This document shows, piece after piece, positions 1 through 8,003 of a stretch of DNA of 41,868 nucleotides. Source of the DNA: Hyphomicrobiales bacterium (lineage in GTDB: Bacteria > Pseudomonadota > Alphaproteobacteria > Rhizobiales > Xanthobacteraceae); NCBI GenBank assembly GCA_009377695.1, contig WHTP01000042.1, positions 1-41,868 of the forward strand, written 5' to 3'. Below the pieces are notes generated by a model. The model was not told where the DNA came from. It made no database searches and saw only the letters and a program-made list of their open reading frames with translations. The position numbers and the translations under genes were made by a program. Numbering within the stretch: position 1 is the stretch's first letter; each line of letters begins with the position of its first letter.

Positions 1-59
1 GACGCTACATGCCGGATGGGCGAGTATCCGCCCGCATTCCAAAGAGAGGTACCCGTTGA
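1..59 (+). CDS. possible 3' end of an upstream operon gene (partial)
   Basis: Reading frame 3 is open from the window edge to a TGA at 57-59. That stop would overlap the TTG start of the next gene by four bases (TTGA), the same coupling seen at the other junctions of this operon. The visible tail is about 18 residues, rich in Arg and Pro, with no recognisable domain. Several codons (CGA, GTA, AGA) are rare for this DNA, which weakens the call. Frame 1 is also open, to a TGA at 88-90. What is certain is that no promoter-sized gap separates the window edge from the hydrolase gene. Confidence 0.3.
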   Translation, partial: RYMPDGRVSARIPKRGTR

Positions 60-892
60 ACGCCGATCTTCGCCGCGCCACCCGTACTGATGGCAGTGCC
101 CGCACCCGCGACGGCATCAGCATTTCCTACACGTTGCACGGAGATCCGGCGTCATCGCGCCGCGCCACGCTCGTCCATTCGGTCGCGATGGACCGCCAGT
201 TCTGGCAGCCGGTGGCAGAGCGGCTGGCGAAGGATACTGCGGTTGTCACCTTCGATGCCCGCGGCCATGGCGCGTCCGGCAAGCCACCTGGGCCCTATAC
301 GGTCGAGCAGTTCGCCGACGACATTGCCGACATGCTGACGCATCTCGGCTGGGACCAGACGCTGATCGCCGGCGCCTCGATGGGCGGCATGGTGGCGCTC
401 GCATTCGCCGCACGGCAACCCGCGCGCACGTCAGCGCTCGGTCTGATCGATACCACAGCGTGGTACGGCCCCGAAGCCGCCAAGAACTGGGGCGGCCGTG
501 CGAACCAGGCGGTGGAAAAGGGACTTGCGTCGCTGATCGACTTCCAAACCACGCGCTGGTTCGGCGATGACTTCCGCGCCAAGAATCCGGACGTGGTGCA
601 GCACTGCACCGACATCTTCATGAAGAACGACATGCCGGCCTATGTGGAGGCCTGCCATATGCTCGGCCGCGCCGATCTGCGCGCCGCGTTGCCGACCCTG
701 ACAATGCCGACCGCGGTCGTGGTCGGTGAAGAGGACTACGCCGCGCCGGTCGCGATGGCGCAGGCGCTGCATGATGGGATCGCGGGATCGACCTTCACTG
801 TGCTGCCGAAGGCGCGGCACCTGACGCCGCTGGAAGTTCCTGATGTCATTGCGGCCGAGCTCGATCGGCTCCTGGCGCGTGCCGCAAAATGA
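56..892 (+). CDS. alpha/beta-fold hydrolase (enol-lactonase-like)
   Basis: A 278-residue hydrolase of the family that includes 3-oxoadipate enol-lactonases and C-C bond hydrolases; probably cytoplasmic, since no signal peptide is seen. The nucleophile elbow GASMG puts the catalytic serine at residue 108. Asp227 (in GEEDY) and His255 (in ARHLTP) complete a plausible triad. The start is a TTG at 56, seven bases after an AGAGAGG ribosome-binding site at 42-48. The stop overlaps the next start by four bases (ATGA at 889-892), so it is translationally coupled to the CoxG-like gene. Lying first in an operon with a molybdenum hydroxylase and a UbiD decarboxylase, it probably hydrolyses a ring-opened, lactone or ester intermediate. 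The substrate is unknown. Confidence 0.85.
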   Translation: MNADLRRATRTDGSARTRDGISISYTLHGDPASSRRATLVHSVAMDRQFWQPVAERLAKDTAVVTFDARGHGASGKPPGPYTVEQFADDIADMLTHLGWDQTLIAGASMGGMVALAFAARQPARTSALGLIDTTAWYGPEAAKNWGGRANQAVEKGLASLIDFQTTRWFGDDFRAKNPDVVQHCTDIFMKNDMPAYVEACHMLGRADLRAALPTLTMPTAVVVGEEDYAAPVAMAQALHDGIAGSTFTVLPKARHLTPLEVPDVIAAELDRLLARAAK

Positions 893-1347
893 AGTTCACC
901 GGCGAATTGTCTGTGAAGGCGCCGCTTGCGGCCGTCTACGAGAAAGTCCGTGATGCGCGTTTCTTTGCGTCGTGTGTCGACGGCGTAAAGGACTTGGCCG
1001 AGATCGGTCCGGATCAATATTCGGCCGTGTTCGAGACCAAGGTCGCTTACATGAAGTTCGCGTTCAAGGTGACGGTCGCGGTGACGCGCGCCGATCCGCC
1101 GCGCGAGATCGAGGCGACGGTCGAAGGTACGCCACGCGGCATCGTCGGGCGCATGACCGCGACCTCGATCACCACGCTGACCGAGGTTGGCGACGAGACC
1201 AAAATTGAATATGCGGTCGACGCCGCATTGACCGGCAAGCTTGGCAGCCTCGGCCAGCCGGTGCTGCGATCGAAGGCGAGAGAGATGGAAAAGCAATTCG
1301 CCGCGCGGCTCGCCGCCGCCTTTCAGCCGGGCGGGGCCGCGACATGA
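889..1347 (+). CDS. CoxG-like SRPBCC protein (molybdenum hydroxylase accessory)
   Basis: A 152-residue START/SRPBCC-fold protein of the CoxG (carbon monoxide dehydrogenase subunit G) family. The C-terminal part has the family's GKLGSLGQPVLRSKA-type segment at about residues 113-128, followed by an amphipathic tail. In Oligotropha, CoxG helps place CO dehydrogenase at the membrane; homologues accompany many xanthine-oxidase-family enzymes that do not oxidise CO. It overlaps both the upstream hydrolase and the downstream FAD subunit by four bases (ATGA), so it is made together with the hydroxylase. A role in membrane docking or maturation of the adjacent enzyme is inferred from context, not seen. 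Confidence 0.85.
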   Translation: MKFTGELSVKAPLAAVYEKVRDARFFASCVDGVKDLAEIGPDQYSAVFETKVAYMKFAFKVTVAVTRADPPREIEATVEGTPRGIVGRMTATSITTLTEVGDETKIEYAVDAALTGKLGSLGQPVLRSKAREMEKQFAARLAAAFQPGGAAT

Positions 1348-2195
1348 CGCCGTTCGAATTGGCTGAGCCGAAGACGCTCAAGGAGGCGGTCGCGCTGCTT
1401 GATGCCGACGACCCGACCATCCGTCCGATCGCCGGCGGCACCGCACTGATGCTGATGATGAAGGCCGGCGTGTTCCGGCCCTCGAAGCTCGTGAGCTTGA
1501 GCGCGATCAAGGACATGAGTTCGATCGAGACCGTGAATGGCGAGCTCAAGGTCGGCGCCACGACGCCGCTTGCGGTGCTCGAACGTTCCGACGTGGTGCG
1601 CAAGCACGCGGGCGTCATCATCAAGACGCTGCGGACACTGTCGAACATCCGGGTGCGCAATGTCGCGACCGTCGGCGGCGCACTGGCGCATGCCGACCCG
1701 CATATGGACCTGCCGCCGGTGCTGATCGCGCTCGGCGCGCGCGTCGTCGTGCAGGGCAAGTCGGGCGAGCGCGCGATTCCGGTGGCCGATCTCTTTGCCG
1801 GCTATTTCGAGACGGTGCTGGTGAAGGACGAGCTGATCTCGTCGCTGATCGTGCCGGCGCAGAACGGCCGGCGTGCCGCCTATCTTAAATGCACCACGCG
1901 CGCGGTGCACGACTGGCCGGCGCTCGGCGTCGCGGTGTCGGTCGCAGCCGATGGCAACGCCATCAAGGACGCGTCGATCGTCGTGAGCGCTGCGACCGAG
2001 AAGCCGGGGCGGCTGGTGGGCGCCGAGAAGGCCGCACAGGGAACGGTGGACGACGCTGGATGGCGCCGCGCCGGCGAAGCCGCGGCGGAGGAGGCCGAAC
2101 TGATCACCGATGGACAGGGCTCGGCCGCCTACAAGAAAGAACTCGTGCGGGTCTATGTGGCGCGCGCGCTGCGTGCGGCGCTGGGAGCTCAGTGA
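1344..2195 (+). CDS. molybdenum hydroxylase FAD-binding (medium) subunit
   Basis: A 283-residue FAD-binding subunit of a xanthine oxidase-family hydroxylase (CoxM/CutM type). The two flavin-binding signatures are visible: AGGT at residues 30-33, and an ATVGG motif leading into ALAHADP at 108-119. The C-terminal CO-dehydrogenase flavoprotein domain follows. It passes electrons from the 2Fe-2S centres of the small subunit to FAD and then to an acceptor. Length is normal. It begins inside the stop of the CoxG-like gene (ATGA) and ends in TGATG shared with the large subunit. The order FAD, Mo, FeS is one of the usual arrangements for three-subunit enzymes. Confidence 0.92.
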   Translation: MTPFELAEPKTLKEAVALLDADDPTIRPIAGGTALMLMMKAGVFRPSKLVSLSAIKDMSSIETVNGELKVGATTPLAVLERSDVVRKHAGVIIKTLRTLSNIRVRNVATVGGALAHADPHMDLPPVLIALGARVVVQGKSGERAIPVADLFAGYFETVLVKDELISSLIVPAQNGRRAAYLKCTTRAVHDWPALGVAVSVAADGNAIKDASIVVSAATEKPGRLVGAEKAAQGTVDDAGWRRAGEAAAEEAELITDGQGSAAYKKELVRVYVARALRAALGAQ

Positions 2196-4477
2196 TGGCG
2201 ACGCGGACGATCGGAAGCGGACAGGTCGGGCGCTCGGTGCCGCGGCTTGAAGGCGCGGCCAAGGTCACGGGACGTGCCGATTACGTGCACAACATCCGTC
2301 TGCCGAAGATGCTGGTTGGAAAGATCTTCCGCTCAACCGTCGCGCACGGCCGCATCAAGTCGCTCAACGTCTCGGCGGCAAAGGCGCTGCCCGGCGTCTA
2401 TCGCGTCGTCACCATCGATGACATCAAGACGGTGATCCCGAATCCGTTCTACGGGCCGGCTTTTCACGATCAGCCGATCCTTGCCGACGGCAAGGTGCAT
2501 TTTGTGGGCGAGCCGGTGGCGGTGGTGCTCGCCACCGATCCGCATATCGCGGAAGAGGCGGCCTCGCTGATCGAGGTGGACTACGAGGAGCTGCCGGCAG
2601 TGTTCGACGAGGTCGAGGCGATGACCTCGAAAGCCGTCGTGCATGATGAGCTCAAGCCGGCGGGCACGTTCCCTGATCTCAAGCATCTCAAGGGCAAGAA
2701 GGACACCAATATCGCGCTCGACTTCCACCTGCGGCGTGGCGATCCGAACAAGGCGTTCGCGGCCGCCGATCATGTGTTCGAGCACACCTTCCGCAGCCAG
2801 CAGGTGCTGCACGTTCCGCTTGAACCGTTTGTCTCGGCTGCGGAGCTGACCGAGACCGGGCTCACCATCCACACGGCATCACAGTCGCCGTCATTCGTGC
2901 GCATCGAGATTTCGCGGTTACTCGGATGGCCGGAGAACAAGGTGCGCGTGAAGGTGCCGTATCTCGGCGGCGGTTTCGGCGCGAAGCTCTACATCAAGCT
3001 CGAAGCGCTGGTTGCGGCGCTGACGCTCTTGGTGCGACGGCCGGTGAAGATTTCGCTCACCATGGAAGAGCAGTTCTATACACTCACCAAGCATGCGGCG
3101 ACGTTCCGCATCAAAAGCGCGGTCAAGAACGGTAAGATCACCGGGCGTGACTGCGAGGTATGGTGGAACGGCGGCGCCTATGCCGACATCGGTCCGCGCA
3201 TCACGCAGAAGTCGGGCTTCACTGCGCCCGGCCCCTACGACATCGACAACGTGTCGATCGATTCCTATTCGCTCTACACCAACCTAACGCCGGCCGGCGC
3301 GCTGCGTGGCTTCGGCATTCCGCAGCTCGTGTGGGCCTATGAGAGCCACACCGATATGATGGCGCGCGCGCTGAGGCTCGATCCGATCGAGTTCCGCCGC
3401 AACAACATCCTGCGCGATGGCCGCGCCCAGGCAACCGGCACGCAGATGAAAGACGCCGCGGTCGAGCAGGTGCTCGACAGGCTGGCGCTGCGCATGAACT
3501 GGACAGCGCCGTTCGAGCGCGGCACCGGACCGGTGAAGAAGGGCCGCGGCATCGCGGTCGGCTTCAAAGCCTCGATCTCGCCGACCACCTCGATCGCCAT
3601 CGTCAATGTCGCGGCGGACGGCAGCGTCACGCTCTATTGCAGCACGGTCGATATGGGGCAGGGCTCCGACACGGCGAATGCCCAATTTGTGGCCGAGGTG
3701 CTCAACGTCCCCGCGGAGTCGGTGAAGGTCGTGCATCCCGACACCGATGTGACGCCCTATGACATGGCAACGCTCGGTTCGCGCTCGCTCTATCACATGG
3801 GCAATGCGGTGCGCCTCGCCGCCGAGGACGCCAAGGCGAAACTTAGTGCGCTGGCGCGTGAGGTCGGCGTGCCGGAAGGCTCGAACGTGCCGGTCGCCGA
3901 GCTGTTTCAGAAGAAATACAAGATGCAGGCCGGCAACATCATCGGCACCGGCAGTTACATTCCGAATTACGTGCCGCCGGACGCCAACGGGCTCACGCCC
4001 GAGGCCACGCCATTCTGGATGGTCGGCGGCACCGGCGCCGAGGTCGAGGTCGACACCGAGACCGGTCATGTGCGCGTGACCAAGATGATCAGCGTCGCCG
4101 ATGTCGGGCGGCCGGTGAATCCGCGCATCGTCGAGACGCAATTGTCGGGCGCCGCCACGATGCAGTTCGGCTTCACCATGCAGGAGAAGATCGAGCTCGA
4201 CGGCGGGCAGATCACCAACGCGTCGTTTGCCGACTACAAGATCCCGAGCATCGTCGACATCCCGCGCGACATGCAGAATGAGGCGGTGGAGTCGGAGCAA
4301 GGGACGGGGCCATTCGGCGCCAAGGGCGTCGGCGAGAGCGGCACCTTCGGCGTCTCGCCAGCAATCGCCAACGCAATCGAGGACGCCTGTGGCGTGCGCC
4401 TGACTGAGCTGCCGCTCACTGCCGAGAAGGTCTACCGGGCGCTGCGCGAAGCGCAGGGCAGGCCGCTGGAGGATTGA
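2195..4477 (+). CDS. molybdenum hydroxylase Mo-cofactor (large) subunit
   Basis: A 760-residue molybdopterin-cytosine-dinucleotide-binding subunit of the xanthine oxidase family. Start is the ATG at 2195, overlapping the FAD subunit stop as TGATG; an open frame runs upstream to 1889 but lies inside the FAD gene. Visible signatures are GGGFGAK at 258-264, the substrate-loop ALRGFG at 369-374 and the terminal GVGE with Glu714, the expected catalytic base. The CO dehydrogenase active-site loop (AYRCSFR type, with the Cu-binding cysteine) is absent, so this is not a form I CO dehydrogenase despite CoxL-like similarity. ALRGFG loops occur in aromatic, N-heteroaromatic and aldehyde hydroxylases. 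The adjacent UbiD gene suggests an aromatic or heteroaromatic carboxylate pathway. Substrate unassigned. Confidence 0.93.
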   Translation: MATRTIGSGQVGRSVPRLEGAAKVTGRADYVHNIRLPKMLVGKIFRSTVAHGRIKSLNVSAAKALPGVYRVVTIDDIKTVIPNPFYGPAFHDQPILADGKVHFVGEPVAVVLATDPHIAEEAASLIEVDYEELPAVFDEVEAMTSKAVVHDELKPAGTFPDLKHLKGKKDTNIALDFHLRRGDPNKAFAAADHVFEHTFRSQQVLHVPLEPFVSAAELTETGLTIHTASQSPSFVRIEISRLLGWPENKVRVKVPYLGGGFGAKLYIKLEALVAALTLLVRRPVKISLTMEEQFYTLTKHAATFRIKSAVKNGKITGRDCEVWWNGGAYADIGPRITQKSGFTAPGPYDIDNVSIDSYSLYTNLTPAGALRGFGIPQLVWAYESHTDMMARALRLDPIEFRRNNILRDGRAQATGTQMKDAAVEQVLDRLALRMNWTAPFERGTGPVKKGRGIAVGFKASISPTTSIAIVNVAADGSVTLYCSTVDMGQGSDTANAQFVAEVLNVPAESVKVVHPDTDVTPYDMATLGSRSLYHMGNAVRLAAEDAKAKLSALAREVGVPEGSNVPVAELFQKKYKMQAGNIIGTGSYIPNYVPPDANGLTPEATPFWMVGGTGAEVEVDTETGHVRVTKMISVADVGRPVNPRIVETQLSGAATMQFGFTMQEKIELDGGQITNASFADYKIPSIVDIPRDMQNEAVESEQGTGPFGAKGVGESGTFGVSPAIANAIEDACGVRLTELPLTAEKVYRALREAQGRPLED

Positions 4478-4953
4478 TGCGGACCATCAACTTTACCCTC
4501 AACGGCGAACAGGTGTCGGCGCATGTGGCCGAGCACCAGTCGATCGTCGAAATCCTGCGCGACCGCTTCGACCTGTTCGGCGCGCGCGAGAGCTGCGCGC
4601 AGGGTCTGTGCGGCTGCTGCACCGTGCTGGTCGACGGCACCGCCGTGTCCGGCTGCCTCTATCTCGCGGCGTTCGCCAATGGAAAGTCCATCACGACGGT
4701 GGAAGGGCTCGCCACCAACGGCAAGCTCACGCCGATCCAGGAAGCGTTTCTCGAGGTGGGCGCATCGCAATGCGGCTTCTGTACGCCGGGTTTCGTGCTG
4801 ATGGCGGGGCAGCTTCTCGAAGCGCATCCCGACCCCGACGATGACGACATCAGGCACTACCTCTCCGGCAATCTCTGCCGCTGTGCGGCGTATCCCGAAA
4901 TCATCGCCGCCGTGAAGCTCGCGGCCGGCCGACTCAAAGCAGGAACGACATGA
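4477..4953 (+). CDS. molybdenum hydroxylase 2Fe-2S (small) subunit
   Basis: A 158-residue small subunit with two [2Fe-2S] centres. The N-terminal plant-type cluster uses Cys40, Cys45, Cys48 and Cys60 (C-x4-C-x2-C-x11-C). The C-terminal cluster uses the pairs Cys99/Cys102 (QCGFC) and Cys134/Cys136 (LCRC). I chose the ATG at 4477, which shares one base with the large-subunit stop (TGATG) and follows a GGAGG at 4468-4472. A TTG at 4474 would add one residue and cannot be excluded. The stop overlaps the UbiD gene by ATGA. All ligands are intact, so the enzyme looks functional. Confidence 0.93.
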   Translation: MRTINFTLNGEQVSAHVAEHQSIVEILRDRFDLFGARESCAQGLCGCCTVLVDGTAVSGCLYLAAFANGKSITTVEGLATNGKLTPIQEAFLEVGASQCGFCTPGFVLMAGQLLEAHPDPDDDDIRHYLSGNLCRCAAYPEIIAAVKLAAGRLKAGTT

Positions 4954-6479
4954 CGTTGACACGAAAGCCGGTCGCCTTCGGAGACCTGCGCGGCTGGATC
5001 GAGACGCTGCGCAAAAGCGGCGAACTGCACGAGGTCAACGCCGAGGTCGATATCGACTTCGAGATCGGCACCATCATGCGGCTGGCGCAAGGCCCGGGCA
5101 CCGGGCCCGCGATGCTGTTCAACAACCTCAAGGGCTACAACAAGCCTGACAGCCGCTGCCGCCGCATCTTCGGCTCGTCGCTCAACAACAACCGGCGTAT
5201 CGCGATGATGCTCGGGCTGCCGCCGGAGACCCATCCGCGCGATCTCGTGAAGCTCGGCCGCACCATCCTGCAGGACGCGATCGCGCCGCGCATCGTCAAG
5301 GACGGTGCCTGCAAGGAGAACGTCATCGCCGGCAAGAACGTCGATCTTGCCGAACTGCCGGCGCCTTACTGGAACCGGCTCGACGGTGGGCGCTATCTCA
5401 TCACCTATGCCGGCGTCGTGACGAAGGACCCGACCACCAATGTGATGAATGTCGGCGTCTATCGCGGCATGGTGACGAGCCGCAATACCATCCCGATCCT
5501 GATGTGGCGCGCCCAGCATATCGGCCACCATGTCACCGAATGGCGCGCGAAAGGCGCCAAGGAGATGCCGATCGCGGTCGCGATCGGCTGGGAGCCGTCG
5601 ATGGGCTTCTGCGCCGGATCGCCGGTGCCCAAGGGCATCTGCGAGTACGACGTGATGGGCGCAATCCGCGGCGAGCCGGTCGATCTCGTCAAGTGCGAGA
5701 CCTCGGACCTCTACGTGCCTGCGTCCGCCGAGATCGTGATCGAGGGTATGCTGGGACTTGAGGAAGACACCTATCAGATGGAAGGGCCGTACGCCGAGTT
5801 CACCGGCTATTTCGCCGGCGACCGCTCGCCCAAACCGACCATTCGCGTCACCGCCATCACCCACCGCAACGATCCGATCATGCGCGGGACGATCGAAGGC
5901 TGCATGCCGGGCAGCTATTCCGAGAACGCGATGATCTCGTCGATCTTCCGCTCCTCGACCGCCTGGAACGTGCTCGACCGTGCCGGTGTGCCCGGCATTG
6001 TCGACGTCTGGGGTCCGCCAGTGCAGGCCGGTATCAACCTCAACGTCGCCATCAAGCAGAGCTATCGCGGGCAGGCGAAGCAGGTGGCCAACGCGCTATG
6101 GGGATCGTCAGCGGCGCATGTGCGCTACAAGCAGGTGACCGTGGTCGATGACGATATCGACATCCACGACTATGCCGCCATCGATTGGGCGATCGCCTAC
6201 CGGGTGAACGCCGGCGAGAACGACATCGTGATCATGCCCGCGACCTTTGGGCTCGGTCTCGATCCCTCGACCCGCAAGCGGGACCGCGACCCGACCTTGT
6301 TCGGGACCGGCAAGTGGAATCGCGTGCTGATCGATGCGACGATCAATCTTGACTACGACCCCGATCCGGAATTCGGCGGCACGCGCTATCCGCCCACGGT
6401 GTGGCCGAGCAAGGAAGACGAGGCTGCCGCCCGCGCGCGCTGGACGGAATTGGGACTCGATAAGCTGAAGCGGGGTTGA
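4950..6479 (+). CDS. UbiD-family prenyl-FMN-dependent decarboxylase
   Basis: A 509-residue UbiD-family (de)carboxylase. The family uses prenylated FMN to remove or add a carboxyl group on aromatic, heteroaromatic or alpha,beta-unsaturated acids. The conserved Arg-Glu-Glu active-site set can be placed: Arg172 in VYRGMV, Glu278 in MEGPY and Glu283 in YAEFTGY, spaced as Arg173/Glu277/Glu282 are in fungal ferulate decarboxylase (known family knowledge). The start overlaps the 2Fe-2S subunit stop (ATGA). No ubiX-like prenyltransferase gene is in the window, so the cofactor must be made elsewhere. Co-transcription with a Mo hydroxylase suggests consecutive hydroxylation and decarboxylation, in either order. 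It is not ubiquinone-specific UbiD by context. Confidence 0.9.
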   Translation: MTLTRKPVAFGDLRGWIETLRKSGELHEVNAEVDIDFEIGTIMRLAQGPGTGPAMLFNNLKGYNKPDSRCRRIFGSSLNNNRRIAMMLGLPPETHPRDLVKLGRTILQDAIAPRIVKDGACKENVIAGKNVDLAELPAPYWNRLDGGRYLITYAGVVTKDPTTNVMNVGVYRGMVTSRNTIPILMWRAQHIGHHVTEWRAKGAKEMPIAVAIGWEPSMGFCAGSPVPKGICEYDVMGAIRGEPVDLVKCETSDLYVPASAEIVIEGMLGLEEDTYQMEGPYAEFTGYFAGDRSPKPTIRVTAITHRNDPIMRGTIEGCMPGSYSENAMISSIFRSSTAWNVLDRAGVPGIVDVWGPPVQAGINLNVAIKQSYRGQAKQVANALWGSSAAHVRYKQVTVVDDDIDIHDYAAIDWAIAYRVNAGENDIVIMPATFGLGLDPSTRKRDRDPTLFGTGKWNRVLIDATINLDYDPDPEFGGTRYPPTVWPSKEDEAAARARWTELGLDKLKRG

Positions 6480-6510
6480 GGCTTCAGTAGGCCGGCACAA
6501 ACTCAATCGG

Positions 6511-6602
6511 CCTCATGCTGAGGAGCGAGCGCAGCGAGCGTCTCGAAGCATGGGGCCGCCCCATCCTTCGAGACGCGCCTTCGGCGCTCCTCAGGATGAG
6601 GG
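6511..6602. repeat. dispersed palindromic repeat (CCTCATGCTGAGGAGC type)
   Basis: A 92-bp imperfect inverted repeat between the UbiD and second hydrolase genes. The outer arms are CCTCATGCTGAGGAGCG and CGCTCCTCAGGATGAGG. An inner pair, CGTCTCGAAGCATGG and CCATCCTTCGAGACG, extends the stem. From general knowledge, close relatives are abundant between genes in Bradyrhizobium-like genomes. It would fold into a strong hairpin in the operon mRNA and may lower expression of the last gene or protect the upstream message from 3' decay. There is no U-tract, so a classical terminator is unlikely. Confidence 0.85.
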
Positions 6603-6623
6603 CGGAGGCAGGGAGGAAAGCTA

Positions 6624-7499
6624 ATGCACGAAGAAGCCGTCACAATTCCGTCCGCCGGACTGAAACTGTCCGGCACCGTGCGCGTGCCCGACGGCATCAA
6701 GTCCGGCGAGAAGCGCGGCGCCTTTCTGGTGCTGCACGGCTTCGGCAGCAACAAGAATTCCGGCAACGTCAACGGCCCGAGCAAGATTCTCAACGATCTC
6801 GGCTATGTCACACTTGGCTTCGATATGCGCGGCTGCGGCCAGAGCGAGGGCGAGTTCGGGCGGCTGATCTGCCTGGAACAGGTTGAGGACACGAGCAGCG
6901 CGCTCACGTTCCTGCAGACGCATCCCGCCGTCCATCCCGAGCGCATTGCCGTGATCGGCTCGAGTTTCAGCGGTGCGGTCAGCGTCTATACCGGCGGCGT
7001 CGACGAGCGCGTCGCGGCGGTCATTTCCAATGGCGGCTGGGGCGACGGCGAGCGAAAGTTTCGCGGTCAGCACAAGTCGCCGCAGGAATGGGCGCGGTTC
7101 ATGAAAATCCTGTCGGACGGTCGCGAGCATCGCGCCAAGAGCGGCAAGTCGCTGATGGTCTCACGCTATGAGGTGGTGCCGATCCCGATGCATCTGCGCA
7201 CCAATGTTGTGCTTGGCTCGGTGCAGGAGGTGCCGGCCGAGACCGCGCAGAGCATGTTCGATTTCCGCGCCGACGACGTCGTGGGCAAGATCGCGCCGCG
7301 GCCGCTGCTGCTGATCCACGCATCGAACGACTCCGTCACGCCCACGGAACAATCGGTCGAACTGTTCAAGCGCGCCGGCCAGCCGGCCGAGCTGCACCTG
7401 TTCAGCGATGCCGATCACTTCCTGTTCGCGGACGACAACGAGCGGGTGTGGGGCGTGATGCGCGACTGGCTCGGGAAGTACTTCCCCGCCGTGCACTGA
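6624..7499 (+). CDS. alpha/beta hydrolase (dienelactone hydrolase/peptidase S9-like)
   Basis: A 291-residue alpha/beta hydrolase. Visible features are HGFGSNK (oxyanion region, about 38-45), the nucleophile elbow GSSFSG at 112-117 with probable nucleophile Ser114, an acidic residue in HASNDSVTP and the terminal His of DADHF. The elbow has Ser where the second Gly normally stands, a tolerated variation. No signal peptide is seen. Start is the ATG at 6624 with GGAGG at 6613-6617. It follows the UbiD gene on the same strand after a 144-bp gap filled by a palindromic repeat, so it may be co-transcribed. It could cleave a lactone or ester product of the pathway, or be a general esterase. Confidence 0.8.
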   Translation: MHEEAVTIPSAGLKLSGTVRVPDGIKSGEKRGAFLVLHGFGSNKNSGNVNGPSKILNDLGYVTLGFDMRGCGQSEGEFGRLICLEQVEDTSSALTFLQTHPAVHPERIAVIGSSFSGAVSVYTGGVDERVAAVISNGGWGDGERKFRGQHKSPQEWARFMKILSDGREHRAKSGKSLMVSRYEVVPIPMHLRTNVVLGSVQEVPAETAQSMFDFRADDVVGKIAPRPLLLIHASNDSVTPTEQSVELFKRAGQPAELHLFSDADHFLFADDNERVWGVMRDWLGKYFPAVH

Positions 7500-7671
7500 G
7501 GACTTGATCGGGCGCAGGCGCGGCCGCCCACCCCGTAGTGGAACACGGCATCCGCCCCGTTGTAGACGTCTGCGATCAGGCTTATCTGATGTACCAGAGG
7601 CGCCTATTTTGCGCCCTGGGACAATCGGCCCTGAAGGCCAGTCTGGGCAGGAGATCTGGGCAGGTGCACCG

Positions 7672-7836
7672 ATGACCGACGCTGCCAGCGTCACTCCCCG
7701 TCGAAGCTGGCGACCGCTCGCGGTCGGAGCCGGTGTGGCCGGCGCGCTGATCGCGGGGACGTTGGCGCTCTGGGTCTATTATGGTACCGCGGTGTTCTAC
7801 GAGATGCTCGCAGCCGGCATCGCGATGTGCTTCTAG
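7672..7836 (+). CDS. small single-pass membrane protein (54 aa)
   Basis: A 54-residue protein: basic N terminus (RRSWR), one hydrophobic segment at about 17-38, then a short Tyr/Phe-containing tail ending in Cys-Phe. I chose the ATG at 7672 with GGGCAGG upstream at 7658-7664. The frame is open upstream to 7504, but that part is Arg-rich and unlike a protein. The TAG stop lies inside the CTAG that begins the following twin-hairpin repeat, so repeat insertion may have fixed or altered the C terminus. Function unknown. It lies just upstream of the SCO1 gene, so a link to copper or cytochrome oxidase assembly is possible but unproven. The 172 bp before it (7500-7671) hold nothing else I can identify. 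Confidence 0.55.
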   Translation: MTDAASVTPRRSWRPLAVGAGVAGALIAGTLALWVYYGTAVFYEMLAAGIAMCF

Positions 7837-7975
7837 TGTGGCGGTTCAGCGGCGAGTCGGACATGCGGACTTCTGAACCTAAGCCACCGAGAATCCATGA
7901 GTGCTAGCTTTCGATTCCGAAGTTCGTATTGCAGGCCGCTGAGAAATCGTACGAACTTCGGAATCGGAACGCTAG
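7833..7975 (+). repeat. twin-hairpin element, copy 1 (A hairpin decayed, then B)
   Basis: The first copy of the CTAG-bounded hairpin family in the window. The A hairpin (7833 to about 7887) keeps its right arm (ATGCGGACTTCTGAACC) but has lost about 18 nt of the left arm and loop. The B hairpin (7904-7975) is nearly complete: CGATTCCGAAGTTCGTA pairs with TACGAACTTCGGAATCG around a loop of about 20 nt, both ends at CTAG. The stretch between them resembles the 13-bp AT-rich spacer of better copies. The left CTAG supplies the stop codon of the preceding small gene. Confidence 0.85.
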
Positions 7976-8003
7976 CGAATTCCCGTCTTCCACGCGAAAA
8001 CCA

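Noticed and set aside
2195-4477. Naming the Mo subunit as carbon monoxide dehydrogenase (coxL)
   Set aside because: The AYRCSFR-type active-site loop is missing; the loop reads ALRGFG, so CO oxidation is not supported although CoxG/M/S-like genes are present.
889-6479. Assigning the operon to the furoate/HMF (hmf) pathway
   Set aside because: There is no acyl-CoA ligase or 2-oxoglutaroyl-CoA hydrolase gene in the window, and the two hydrolases are of a different type.
6480-6623. Rho-independent terminator after the UbiD gene
   Set aside because: The hairpin is strong but is a dispersed repeat with no following T-run, and the next gene may still be co-transcribed.
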